From the NCBI RefSeq assembly GCF_020215705.1, contig NZ_JAIWNB010000001.1:248001-312000 (forward strand): a stretch of 64,000 nucleotides of DNA, given 5' to 3'. The notes below the pieces were generated by a model, which had not been told where the DNA came from, ran no database searches, and saw only the letters and a list, made by a program, of their open reading frames with translations. Numbering within the stretch: position 1 is the first letter of the stretch; each line of letters opens with the position of its first letter. Shown here one piece after another: positions 29,135 to 36,343 of the stretch. This DNA is from Nonomuraea aurantiaca. Its GTDB lineage: Bacteria > Actinomycetota > Actinomycetes > Streptosporangiales > Streptosporangiaceae. The position numbers were made by a program, and so were the translations under genes.

Positions 29135-30103
29135 TCAGCCGTGCACGATCGCGACGTTGTCGATCCAGTTCCACGCCGTGCCCGCGTTGTCCAGGACGAG
29201 GTTCAGCGCGTCGATGGAGTGTTCGGTCGCGTCCGCGGGGTCGGCGACCTTGAACGTCGTGGGATAGAAGGAGCCGTCGGCGTAAAAGCCGCCGTATCCG
29301 TGAATGACAAGGTAGTGCCGCAAGAGAGAGGCCTGGTTGTTCCACGGCAACGCGCCGGGTTTCACGATGATCATCACTGGGTTGCCGCGAGACAGGGAGG
29401 TGACGATCCGGTCGAAGACGACCCTGCGGGTCTGGTCGATGCTGACGTCCAGCCCTTCGAACGAGTACTGCCAGTCAGAGGCCGACAGGTATTGGTTGAT
29501 GACGCCGGGGATCCGTCCCGGCCAGGTGATGCCGTAGATCGCCTCGTCGGTGCCCAGCTTGTCGGCCAGTTCGGCCTGTGGAGGAGCCGAGTGGCCCATC
29601 GTGGCGAGCGTCATCTGCACGGCGGCGGGCCCGCACCAGTTCGCCTTCTCCTGTTGCTTGAGTGAGAGTCGCATGTCCAGGGCCCGGACGGTCGGCCGCC
29701 AGGTTCCGGCGATGCCGAAGGTGGCATCGGCGACGGCGTAGGGACGTCTGAGATCGGTGAACGCGGTGTAGCACGCCCGGCTGGCGTTCGTGGTCATCGT
29801 CGGGCACGAATCGGAGATGGTCGGGCCGCCTCCGCCGAACTTCAGCGTCAGATTGACCTGGAAGTTGGTGTAGGCGCCCGGATTGATGAAGGCCATCGCG
29901 CGTACCTGCGTACGGGGGGCGTTGAACTCCAGGCACACCTGGTAGGCGGTCCCGTTGTACGACTGGGTGTCGTTGCACGTTCTGTTGGCCGCGGACGGAT
30001 ACTCATGCCAGATGCCGGCCTGGGCGGGAAGGGCGGGCACGGCGACCACCGCGAGTGCCACGCCTGCCAGCAGCGAGAGCAACGCCGAAAGCAGTCTTTT
30101 CAC
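29135..30103 (-). CDS. secreted C39-like cysteine peptidase
   Basis: This is an exported 322-residue protein. A signal peptide (LLSALLSLLAGVALAVVAVP, cleavage near AQA) precedes a beta-rich domain with two Cys pairs (RTCNDTQSY, YQVCLEF, SDSCPTM, SRACYTAF). The papain-like C39 domain follows, with catalytic Cys in EKANWCGPAAVQMTL, His in RHYLVIHGYGG and Asp in FKVADPADATEH. Unlike bacteriocin exporters it has no ABC transporter part, so it acts as a free extracellular peptidase or peptidase-like protein. It is followed on the same strand by no close gene; the propeller gene is 43 bases upstream of its start and may be co-transcribed. Confidence 0.87.
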   Translation of the reverse strand: MKRLLSALLSLLAGVALAVVAVPALPAQAGIWHEYPSAANRTCNDTQSYNGTAYQVCLEFNAPRTQVRAMAFINPGAYTNFQVNLTLKFGGGGPTISDSCPTMTTNASRACYTAFTDLRRPYAVADATFGIAGTWRPTVRALDMRLSLKQQEKANWCGPAAVQMTLATMGHSAPPQAELADKLGTDEAIYGITWPGRIPGVINQYLSASDWQYSFEGLDVSIDQTRRVVFDRIVTSLSRGNPVMIIVKPGALPWNNQASLLRHYLVIHGYGGFYADGSFYPTTFKVADPADATEHSIDALNLVLDNAGTAWNWIDNVAIVHG

Positions 30104-30146
30104 AGGCTCAAGTCCTTCTCTGGGACGTGGTGCGGGAGGAGATCGG

Positions 30147-32621
30147 TTACGGCGCGGTCACCGAGAGCCTGTGCAGCCGTTCGTTGATCTTGTAGTAGAG
30201 GTTGCCGAACCTGTCGGCCGTCAGCCCCTCCATCCCCGAGGCGGTCAGCAGCACGGTCATGGCCTTGGTCGACTTGTCGATCCGGAAGATCTGGTCGCCG
30301 GAGGTGCCGTACACACCGCCCGGATCCTTGTCCACGGTCAGCAGGACTCCGTCGCGCCAGGCCAGGCTGGGTTTGGCGGTGTAGTCGGGGTCGGCGAACA
30401 GCCTTTTCACGGCGATCGCGTCGGGGTTGGCGGGGTCGAGCGTGAACAGCGACCCACCGGCCAGGCCCCAGAGCCCGCCGTCCACCTCAGTGAGGGCCGT
30501 GACGGCCTTGGGCCCGGTCAGCGGCAGCGGGTGGGTGCGCACTGCGCCGGTCGCGGGATCGTAGGAGAACAGGGTGGCCGAGGCTCCCGGCGTGTAGACG
30601 GGATCGACGCCCAGCGCCCCGCGTGTGGAGGTGCCGCCGAACACCTTGCCGCCCGCGTAGGCCAGCGAGACGACGGCCTGGTCCCGCACCACGCACACGG
30701 TCCGGCCCGCCGTGCCCTCCTTCCAGATGGTGAGCGCGCCGCTGCGCTTGCCGTACTTGGGCACCGTGCCCATGTACACCGTGCCGTCGGGGCCGCCGGC
30801 CAGCGCGTACGGGCGGTCCTGCGGCGGCGGCCCGTTACCCGGCTCGCAGTCGTCGGCCTTGTCGCCCACCGCGCCGCCGGTGTACCTGAGCGTGGGCGGC
30901 CACAGCCCGTCCGGGTCGTAGCTGTAGAGCTTGGCCGAGGGATAGGCGCCGATGTAGAGCCGCCCGTCGTGAGCCAGCAGGCTGTCGGTCTGGCTGAGTC
31001 CGGTACGGGGGGTCGTGTCCGGGTTACCGTCGTCGGCGTCGCCGCGCAGCGGGTCGTAGACGCCGGTGCCACCCGTCAGGTAACCGCCGGTGTAGATCTT
31101 CCCGTCGGGACCGGCGCCGAGCGCGTTGATCGCGGCGGGCAGGACCGGGGTGCCGCCGACGACCCGGCTGCTCCACTGACCGGTCGCGGGCGTGTACTTG
31201 AAGATCCTGGTGCCGTCGCCGGCCGCGCCGAGACCGATGAGCGTGCCGTCCGCCCAGGTGTAGCCGGTGACGTCCAGGCCGGGCTGTACGGTCGTGGCCT
31301 GCACGGTCTTGGCGGCCAGATCATAGGACTGCAGCAGGCCGTCCTTGACGAGCCAGACCTTGCCGTCGGCGGCCGGTGAGTGGTGCAGGTCCACATCGGT
31401 GATCGTGGCGTCGGTGACGGCCTTGTAGGAGCCGTCGGCGTTCTTGATGATCTGCAGGACGAGCAGCGTACGGTCGATCCAGGCGAACAGCCTGCCTCCT
31501 GTCCAGGTGAGGCCGCCGACCATGGAGTTGTGCGCGTAGGCGGCGGGCAGGAGGCTGTCGGTCCGCCCGGTGACGTTGTCGTACCTGACCACCGCGGCGT
31601 TCGTCCCCGTGCCCAGATAGGTGGCGTTGGCGACCGGGTCGTGGGCGAGGCTGCGCACGTACTGCGCACCGGCCACGATGGGCACGCTGCCGATCGTGGT
31701 GAAGGCGCCGTTGTCGTACTTGAAGTAGCGGCCGTCGTTGTAGGTGCCGCCGTACACCTTCCCGCCCGCTCCCGGCTCCAGGTCCCAGATGAAGGAGTAA
31801 CCGCCCTCCGCCCTGCCGAGGTCGGTCACCGTCGTCTGGCCGGGGACGTGCCGGTAGAGCTTGGAGTTGGGGTACGTGCCGAGGTAGACGCTGCCATCGG
31901 TGGCCGTGGTCGTCGCCCAGCCGCCGACCGTGGGCGTGGCGGCGCTGTCCGGGATGGTGATCTTCTTGGTCACCTTCTCGGTGGCCAGGTCGATCTCCGC
32001 GAGTTGCGGGTTGGCGTCCGCGGTGCCGGTGTAGATCGCGTACGCGTCGCCTCCGGCGAAGGTGGTGGCGTTGGGCACGCTGCTCTCGATCTGCACGCCG
32101 AGATCGGTCGTGTCCTTGGTGATCAGCACCTCGTCCCAGTAGGCGGTGCCCACATTGGCGACGCCGGAGTAGATGAGCGCCGAGACCGTGGCCGTGCCGG
32201 CGGGTGCGACGCCGGAGGCCGTGACGTCGTTCCACCGCTTGCCCGTGACCGAGGCGTTCGCGCTGCCGAGGAGCTGGCCCGAGGTTCCCCTGAAGCGCAG
32301 GTACAGCTCGGCGCTGCCGCTGTCGGCCCAGACCTGGGCATAGGCGGTGTAGTGCGTACCGGCGGTGGCGGCCAGGCCCGGCTGGCTCTCCCTGCCGTAA
32401 GCGTTGCCCGGCTCGGCGTCGGCGACGCGCGCCGTGCTGCGGCCGTCCCAGGTCACGGCCGTGACGCCGCCCGGGCTGTGCGATCCGCTCCACCCCGTCA
32501 GTCCGTCGTCGAAACCGCCGTTGACGATCCGCAGGTCGGCGGCCTGCGCCGGCGCGAGCGGGACGGTGAGCAGCGCCGCCAGCAACGCCGCCGACAGCGT
32601 CGCCGCCGGCAGGCGCCTCAT
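30147..32621 (-). CDS. secreted beta-propeller protein with carbohydrate-binding module
   Basis: This is an exported 824-residue protein. A signal peptide (MRRLPAATLSAALLAALLTV, ending APAQA) leads to a CBM4/9-like jelly roll at about 30-165 (GGFDDGLTGWSG, WNDVTASGVAPAGT, YWDEVLI). The rest is a large propeller with repeated blades of the type DGSVYLGTYPNSKLYRH, GKVYGGTYNDGRYFKY, GRLYIGAYPSAKLYSYD and GTVYMGTVPKYGK. No catalytic signature is obvious; polysaccharide binding or lyase-associated roles are possible. Its ATG overlaps the stop of a 41-residue ORF (TTATGA), so translation is probably coupled. Confidence 0.85.
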   Translation of the reverse strand: MRRLPAATLSAALLAALLTVPLAPAQAADLRIVNGGFDDGLTGWSGSHSPGGVTAVTWDGRSTARVADAEPGNAYGRESQPGLAATAGTHYTAYAQVWADSGSAELYLRFRGTSGQLLGSANASVTGKRWNDVTASGVAPAGTATVSALIYSGVANVGTAYWDEVLITKDTTDLGVQIESSVPNATTFAGGDAYAIYTGTADANPQLAEIDLATEKVTKKITIPDSAATPTVGGWATTTATDGSVYLGTYPNSKLYRHVPGQTTVTDLGRAEGGYSFIWDLEPGAGGKVYGGTYNDGRYFKYDNGAFTTIGSVPIVAGAQYVRSLAHDPVANATYLGTGTNAAVVRYDNVTGRTDSLLPAAYAHNSMVGGLTWTGGRLFAWIDRTLLVLQIIKNADGSYKAVTDATITDVDLHHSPAADGKVWLVKDGLLQSYDLAAKTVQATTVQPGLDVTGYTWADGTLIGLGAAGDGTRIFKYTPATGQWSSRVVGGTPVLPAAINALGAGPDGKIYTGGYLTGGTGVYDPLRGDADDGNPDTTPRTGLSQTDSLLAHDGRLYIGAYPSAKLYSYDPDGLWPPTLRYTGGAVGDKADDCEPGNGPPPQDRPYALAGGPDGTVYMGTVPKYGKRSGALTIWKEGTAGRTVCVVRDQAVVSLAYAGGKVFGGTSTRGALGVDPVYTPGASATLFSYDPATGAVRTHPLPLTGPKAVTALTEVDGGLWGLAGGSLFTLDPANPDAIAVKRLFADPDYTAKPSLAWRDGVLLTVDKDPGGVYGTSGDQIFRIDKSTKAMTVLLTASGMEGLTADRFGNLYYKINERLHRLSVTAP

Positions 32622-32743
32622 AACGCCCCCTTCGCGGTGAGCCGGCGCCCGTCGAGTCTGGGGGTGGTCAGGTCGTCGGCTTCAGGCGGGGGTGGAAAGC
32701 GCGGGATGAACCCGGCCAGGGTTACCAGAGGGGATCGCGTCAT
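32618..32743 (-). CDS. 41-residue ORF translationally coupled to the propeller gene
   Basis: This small ORF starts ATG 32743, seven bases after a consensus GGAGG (32751-32755 on the opposite strand), and ends TGA overlapping the ATG of the propeller gene. The peptide begins MTRSPLVTLAGFIPRFPPPP and ends in a basic RLDGRRLTAKGAL. It has no signal peptide or Cys. The strong ribosome site and exact 4-base overlap argue that it is translated. It could be a coupling or leader peptide; I do not recognise a family. Confidence 0.6.
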   Translation of the reverse strand: MTRSPLVTLAGFIPRFPPPPEADDLTTPRLDGRRLTAKGAL

Positions 32744-33162
32744 GTCCGTACCTCCAGCGAGCGTATTTGATTCTGCTCGATTTCGGCCCTGACCGTAACT
32801 TTTGGCGCACTGATCGTCAATAGGATGCAGCGGCTTCCGCGAAGGAGGGTGGCTCGGTGGGAAAAATTTGGGCCTTGACCGTAACTAGGCTCTTCTGAGA
32901 GCTTGTGATCGTTTCACTGATCGCGAACTTGGGGGTTCCAGGCGTCCGTCCGGACGGTGGTTCTCGGAGGGTCGCCCCAAACCTCATTTCTATGAAATTT
33001 CACCATTCGCCACTCCAGTGGTCGGCACGGTGGCAGTGATGAGGCGCAATGGCACGTCCGGTAATTGCCCATGGCCGTACACGTAGATAACGGGATAAAA
33101 GACGTTATAGAGCGTTATGTCTGGTGGGTGAGTGCACTGCCCGGTCCTGGCAGGATGGACCC
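32744..33162. other. intergenic promoter region
   Basis: About 420 bases separate the divergent small ORF/propeller operon and the DUF5998 gene. It holds an 11-base direct repeat (listed separately) and AT-rich patches such as TATGAAATTTCACCA at about 32991-33005 and ATAAAAGACGTTATAGAGC at about 33093. I see no credible gene. Confidence 0.55.
32790..32886. promoter_or_regulatory. paired TGACCGTAACT direct repeat
   Basis: The 11-base word TGACCGTAACT occurs at 32790-32800 and 32876-32886, 86 bases apart and in the same orientation, each preceded by GGCC plus one or two bases. It lies in the upstream region of the minus-strand small ORF/propeller operon. A regulator site is plausible; the protein is unknown. 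Confidence 0.5.
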
Positions 33163-33753
33163 ATGAGGGAAACCCGAGTCTCAGCCGCGGGCCTGCGTGA
33201 AGCGATCGAGCGCAGCGGCTACTACCCCGACCTCGTCACCGATGCGGTCGAATCCGCGCTGGGCAAGGAGGCTGTGACCGCATTCGTGGTCCATCATGAG
33301 GCCACCTTCGATCCCGCGATGGAAGTGCGCAGGCACGTCACCGTCCTGGTGCTGTCGACGACGAGGCTGCTGGTCTGCCACACCGACGAGCATCCGGCGG
33401 TGGAAGGCGTCTCGACCTCTCACGCCTCCACGACGACGGAGGCCGTACGCCTGAGCCGCGTCCAGTCGGTCGCGGTCACCCGCGTTGTCCCCGACCCCGC
33501 CTCCTACGTGCCCGGCGTCCCTCCCACGGAGGTCACGCTCACGATCGGCTGGGGCGCCATCTCCCACGTCGACCTCGAGCCGGCCACCTGCGGCGACGAG
33601 AACTGCGAGGCCGACCACGGCTACACGGGCGCCATCACCGCGGACGACCTCTCGCTCCGGGTGAGCGAGGCGGCCGACGGCCCCGACGCGGTCAACCACG
33701 TCCTCGCCTTCTCCAAATCCCTCTCCGAAGCCACCGCCCGCGCCACGACCTGA
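33163..33753 (+). CDS. DUF5998 family protein
   Basis: This is a 196-residue conserved actinobacterial protein of unknown function, probably cytosolic. Recognisable features are GLREAIERSGYYPDLVTDAVES, the strand-rich RRHVTVLVLSTTRLLVCHTDE, EVTLTIGWGAISHVDLEPA, and the acidic CGDENCEADHGYTG turn with two Cys. ATG 33163 has AGGA upstream; an in-frame start further upstream gives unlikely residues. Gene order with the following phosphodiesterase-type gene is, to my knowledge, common in actinomycetes, suggesting a shared but undefined role. Confidence 0.85.
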   Translation: MRETRVSAAGLREAIERSGYYPDLVTDAVESALGKEAVTAFVVHHEATFDPAMEVRRHVTVLVLSTTRLLVCHTDEHPAVEGVSTSHASTTTEAVRLSRVQSVAVTRVVPDPASYVPGVPPTEVTLTIGWGAISHVDLEPATCGDENCEADHGYTGAITADDLSLRVSEAADGPDAVNHVLAFSKSLSEATARATT

Positions 33754-33980
33754 CCGGCCACCCCCGGCGCCCACCCTCTCGGCGTCACCAGGGCAAGACG
33801 CATGACAACGCGCACTCCGGTCCATGGGGCCACGCCCAGGAGGGAACCTCGGCGACGGCGCACGGCGCTCTCGGGCGGGGTCGCTGAACTGCGCCCAGCC
33901 GACAACACCCCGGCGGCACCGTCCGGTTCACGGCGGCCGTGCGCCTGCGCTGGCGCCTGCCCCGGCTGCCTTACGACATG

Positions 33981-34052
33981 CACGGCATCCACGGCATCCT
34001 CAGCTTCCATGGCACCCACGGCTCCCATGGTGCTCACGGCATTCACGATGCC
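33981..34052 (+). repeat. 9-bp degenerate tandem repeat
   Basis: About eight units related to CACGGCATC and CATGGCACC run head to tail. If translated they would give His-Gly-X triplets, but there is no start signal, so slippage-generated non-coding sequence is likelier. Confidence 0.55.
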
Positions 34053-34147
34053 CATGCGGCCGCGCTTGGGCGCGCCGCTTCGGCCGGAGATTCCCCCCGA
34101 ACGGCCCGCACCATATGTATGGAGCCCAGCCGATCAAGCGAAGAAGA

Positions 34148-34238
34148 CGGCCAAGAATACGCACGTAACGTCCCCCAGCCACGTGCGGGCTCAGCGGCCG
34201 TTTTCCTGGAGGCCCCCGGCCATGTGCGGCGGGTGGCG
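34148..34238 (+). repeat. 91-bp dispersed repeat, copy 2
   Basis: This is the second copy of the element at 20065-20155, same orientation and same length, with 11 substitutions and no gaps. Here the internal arms CGCACGT and ACGTGCG pair over seven bases. It lies about 130 bases upstream of the phosphodiesterase-type gene. Weaker similarity continues about 35 bases beyond the right end. Confidence 0.85.
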
Positions 34239-34371
34239 CTCACTTGGCGGTGCCGTACAACAAGATCGGCTTTTGGGGTTTGCCCGTGGCCTCGACCTGG
34301 TGGCGCCGGACAACAAGATCGGGCTCGGGGCGATCATATGATCGAGTGTCAGACGAACGGAATGGAGCGTC

Positions 34372-35499
34372 ATGGGCGGATACGCGCCACTGATTCCCAG
34401 CTACGGCACCGCGTCGCTGGCCGAGCTGCCCGGGGCGTTGCTCGCGGCGCTGGGCATGGCCGAGCCGAACCCCCTCCAGCTCGCCCCCGCCGACCGCGTC
34501 TGCCTGTTCCTCGTCGACGGTCTCGGCGACGAGCTGCTCCAAGCGCACGCCGACCGGGCGCCCTTCCTCGCCGCCGCCACCCGGACCACGCTCACCGCCG
34601 GGTTCCCCGCCACCACCGTCACCAGCCTGTGCTCGCTGGGCACCGGTGTGTCGCCGGGTGAGCACGGCATGCTGGGGCTGATGCTGGCCGTCCCGGGCGC
34701 CGGGCACCTGTTCAACTGCCTGCGGTGGACGCTGCCCGGCGGTGCCTTCATGGAGCCGAGCCGATGGCAGCCCGCCGAGACCGTCTTCCAGCGCGCCGCC
34801 GCCGCGGGGATCACGCCGAGTTATGTGGCGCCGGCCCAGTTCGAGGGGAGCGGCCTGACCGCGGCCGTCTACCGCGGCGTGCGCTACCTGGCCGCCGACA
34901 GCGTCGACGAGCGCGTGGCCAGGGTACGCACGGCGATGGCCGAGCCGAGGGCCCACGTCACCGTCTACTACGGCGACCTCGACGCGATGGGCCACATGAC
35001 CGGCTGGGGCAGCGAGGAGTGGCTCGACCAGCTGGAAATCGTCGACCGGATGGCCGAACGCATGGCGGCGGACCTGCCCCCCGGCTCCGCCCTCTACATC
35101 ACCGCCGACCACGGCATGGTCAACGCGACCGAGAAGCTCGACGCCGAGGCCGACCCCACGCTGAGCCGGGGCGTGGCGATGCTCGGCGGGGAGGCGCGGG
35201 CCAGGCATGTGTACGCCGAACCGGGCGCCGCCTCCGAGGTGCTCGACGCCTGGCGTGAGACCCTGGCGGGCAGGGCATGGGTGGTGTCGAGGCAGGAGGC
35301 GGTCGAGTCCGGCTGGTTCGGGCCGCGCGTGCGGTCCGAATGGCTGGGGCGCATCGGCGACGTCGTGGCCGTCCCGTACACCGACCTGGCCCTCACCGCG
35401 CCGAGCGCGCATCCGATCGAGGCGCTGTTCACCGGCTACCACGGTTCGATGACGACGGCCGAACAGCACGTACCACTCTTGGAGGTAAGCAGTCGATGA
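34372..35499 (+). CDS. alkaline phosphatase superfamily protein (nucleotide pyrophosphatase/phosphodiesterase type)
   Basis: This is a 375-residue metal-dependent phosphohydrolase of the NPP branch. Metal and nucleophile motifs are present: FLVDGLGDELLQ, the Thr nucleophile region GFPATTVTSLCSLGTG, YYGDLDAMGHMTGWGSEEW and YITADHGMVN. There is no signal peptide, so it is predicted to be cytosolic, unlike many family members. ATG 34372 is preceded by GGAG. The sulfurtransferase gene begins 31 bases after its stop and may be in the same operon. Substrate could be a nucleotide or phosphodiester; this cannot be read from sequence. Confidence 0.9.
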   Translation: MGGYAPLIPSYGTASLAELPGALLAALGMAEPNPLQLAPADRVCLFLVDGLGDELLQAHADRAPFLAAATRTTLTAGFPATTVTSLCSLGTGVSPGEHGMLGLMLAVPGAGHLFNCLRWTLPGGAFMEPSRWQPAETVFQRAAAAGITPSYVAPAQFEGSGLTAAVYRGVRYLAADSVDERVARVRTAMAEPRAHVTVYYGDLDAMGHMTGWGSEEWLDQLEIVDRMAERMAADLPPGSALYITADHGMVNATEKLDAEADPTLSRGVAMLGGEARARHVYAEPGAASEVLDAWRETLAGRAWVVSRQEAVESGWFGPRVRSEWLGRIGDVVAVPYTDLALTAPSAHPIEALFTGYHGSMTTAEQHVPLLEVSSR

Positions 35500-35530
35500 G
35501 GTCATCCATGGCAACCGGGGTGAACGTCCG

Positions 35531-36343
35531 ATGAGCCCGTTGATCACGCCCGAGGAGCTCGCCGCGCTGGACGGCGTGACCCTGCTCGACGTGCGGTGGC
35601 GGCTCGGCGGTCCGCCCGGGATCGACATGTATCGCGAGGGGCACCTGCCGGGCGCCGTCTTCTGCGCCCTCGACGCCGACCTCGCCGCGCCGCCCGGAAC
35701 GGCCGGGCGGCATCCGCTGCCGGAGCCGGACGACTTCGAGAGCGCGATGCGGCGGCTGGGGGTCTCCGGCGAACGGCCGGTGGTGGTCTACGACGACACG
35801 GGGTCGATGGCGGCCGCGCGGGCCTGGTGGACGCTGCGTTACTTCGGTCACCCGGACGTCCGGGTGCTGGACGGCGGCCTGTCCGCCTGGGCCGACGCGG
35901 GCCTGCCGGTCGTCAAGGAGACGCCCGAGGTGCGGCCCGGTGACTTCGTCGCCAGGCCGGGCGGGATGCCGCTGCTGAGCGCGGCCGAGGCCGGGGCGCT
36001 CGCGACGTCGGGCGTGCTGTTGGACGCGCGGGCGGGTGAGCGCTATCGGGGCGAGGTGGAGCCCATCGACCCCGTCGCCGGGCACGTGCCGGGCGCCGTC
36101 AGCGCGCCGACCACGGAGAACATCGGCCCCGACGGCCGGTTCCGTCCCGCGGCCGACCTGCGCGAGCGGTTCGCCGCCCTCGGGGTGGGCGAGGGGGTGC
36201 CGGCCGGCGCCTACTGCGGCTCCGGCGTCACCGCCGCGCATGAACTGCTGGCCATGGAGGTGGCGGGCCTGCCCGCGGCGCTCTACGTGGGCTCGTGGTC
36301 GGAGTGGGTCGCCGACCCCGCCCGTCCGATCGCCACCGGCTGA
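35531..36343 (+). CDS. sseA: 3-mercaptopyruvate/thiosulfate sulfurtransferase
   Basis: This is a 270-residue protein with two rhodanese domains that moves sulfur from 3-mercaptopyruvate or thiosulfate to an acceptor. The inactive N-terminal domain includes VTLLDVRWRLGGPPG and YREGHLPGAVFCALD. The active domain has VLLDARAGERYRGEVEPID, HVPGAVSAPT and Cys229 in YCGSGVTAAH; CGSGVTA is the mercaptopyruvate-type loop, as opposed to CRKGVT of rhodaneses. The stop codon falls in the first unit of a 21-base tandem array, and the final 61 bases overlap the convergent CHAT reading frame. The sseA symbol is by family similarity only. Confidence 0.9.
   Translation: MSPLITPEELAALDGVTLLDVRWRLGGPPGIDMYREGHLPGAVFCALDADLAAPPGTAGRHPLPEPDDFESAMRRLGVSGERPVVVYDDTGSMAAARAWWTLRYFGHPDVRVLDGGLSAWADAGLPVVKETPEVRPGDFVARPGGMPLLSAAEAGALATSGVLLDARAGERYRGEVEPIDPVAGHVPGAVSAPTTENIGPDGRFRPAADLRERFAALGVGEGVPAGAYCGSGVTAAHELLAMEVAGLPAALYVGSWSEWVADPARPIATG

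Larger units (their letters stand above)
33754..34371. other. intergenic region with repeats
   Basis: About 620 bases lie between the DUF5998 and phosphodiesterase genes. It contains a 9-base degenerate tandem repeat (33981-34052), an NdeI-like CATATG patch near 34111 and copy 2 of the 91-bp dispersed repeat (34148-34238). Open frames here lack ribosome sites and are His/Gly or Pro/Arg rich, so I call none. Confidence 0.55.

Noticed and set aside
33939..34140. His-Gly-repeat peptide encoded by the 9-bp repeat
   Set aside because: No ribosome site or promoter, and the frame continues into the dispersed repeat; slippage is a simpler explanation.
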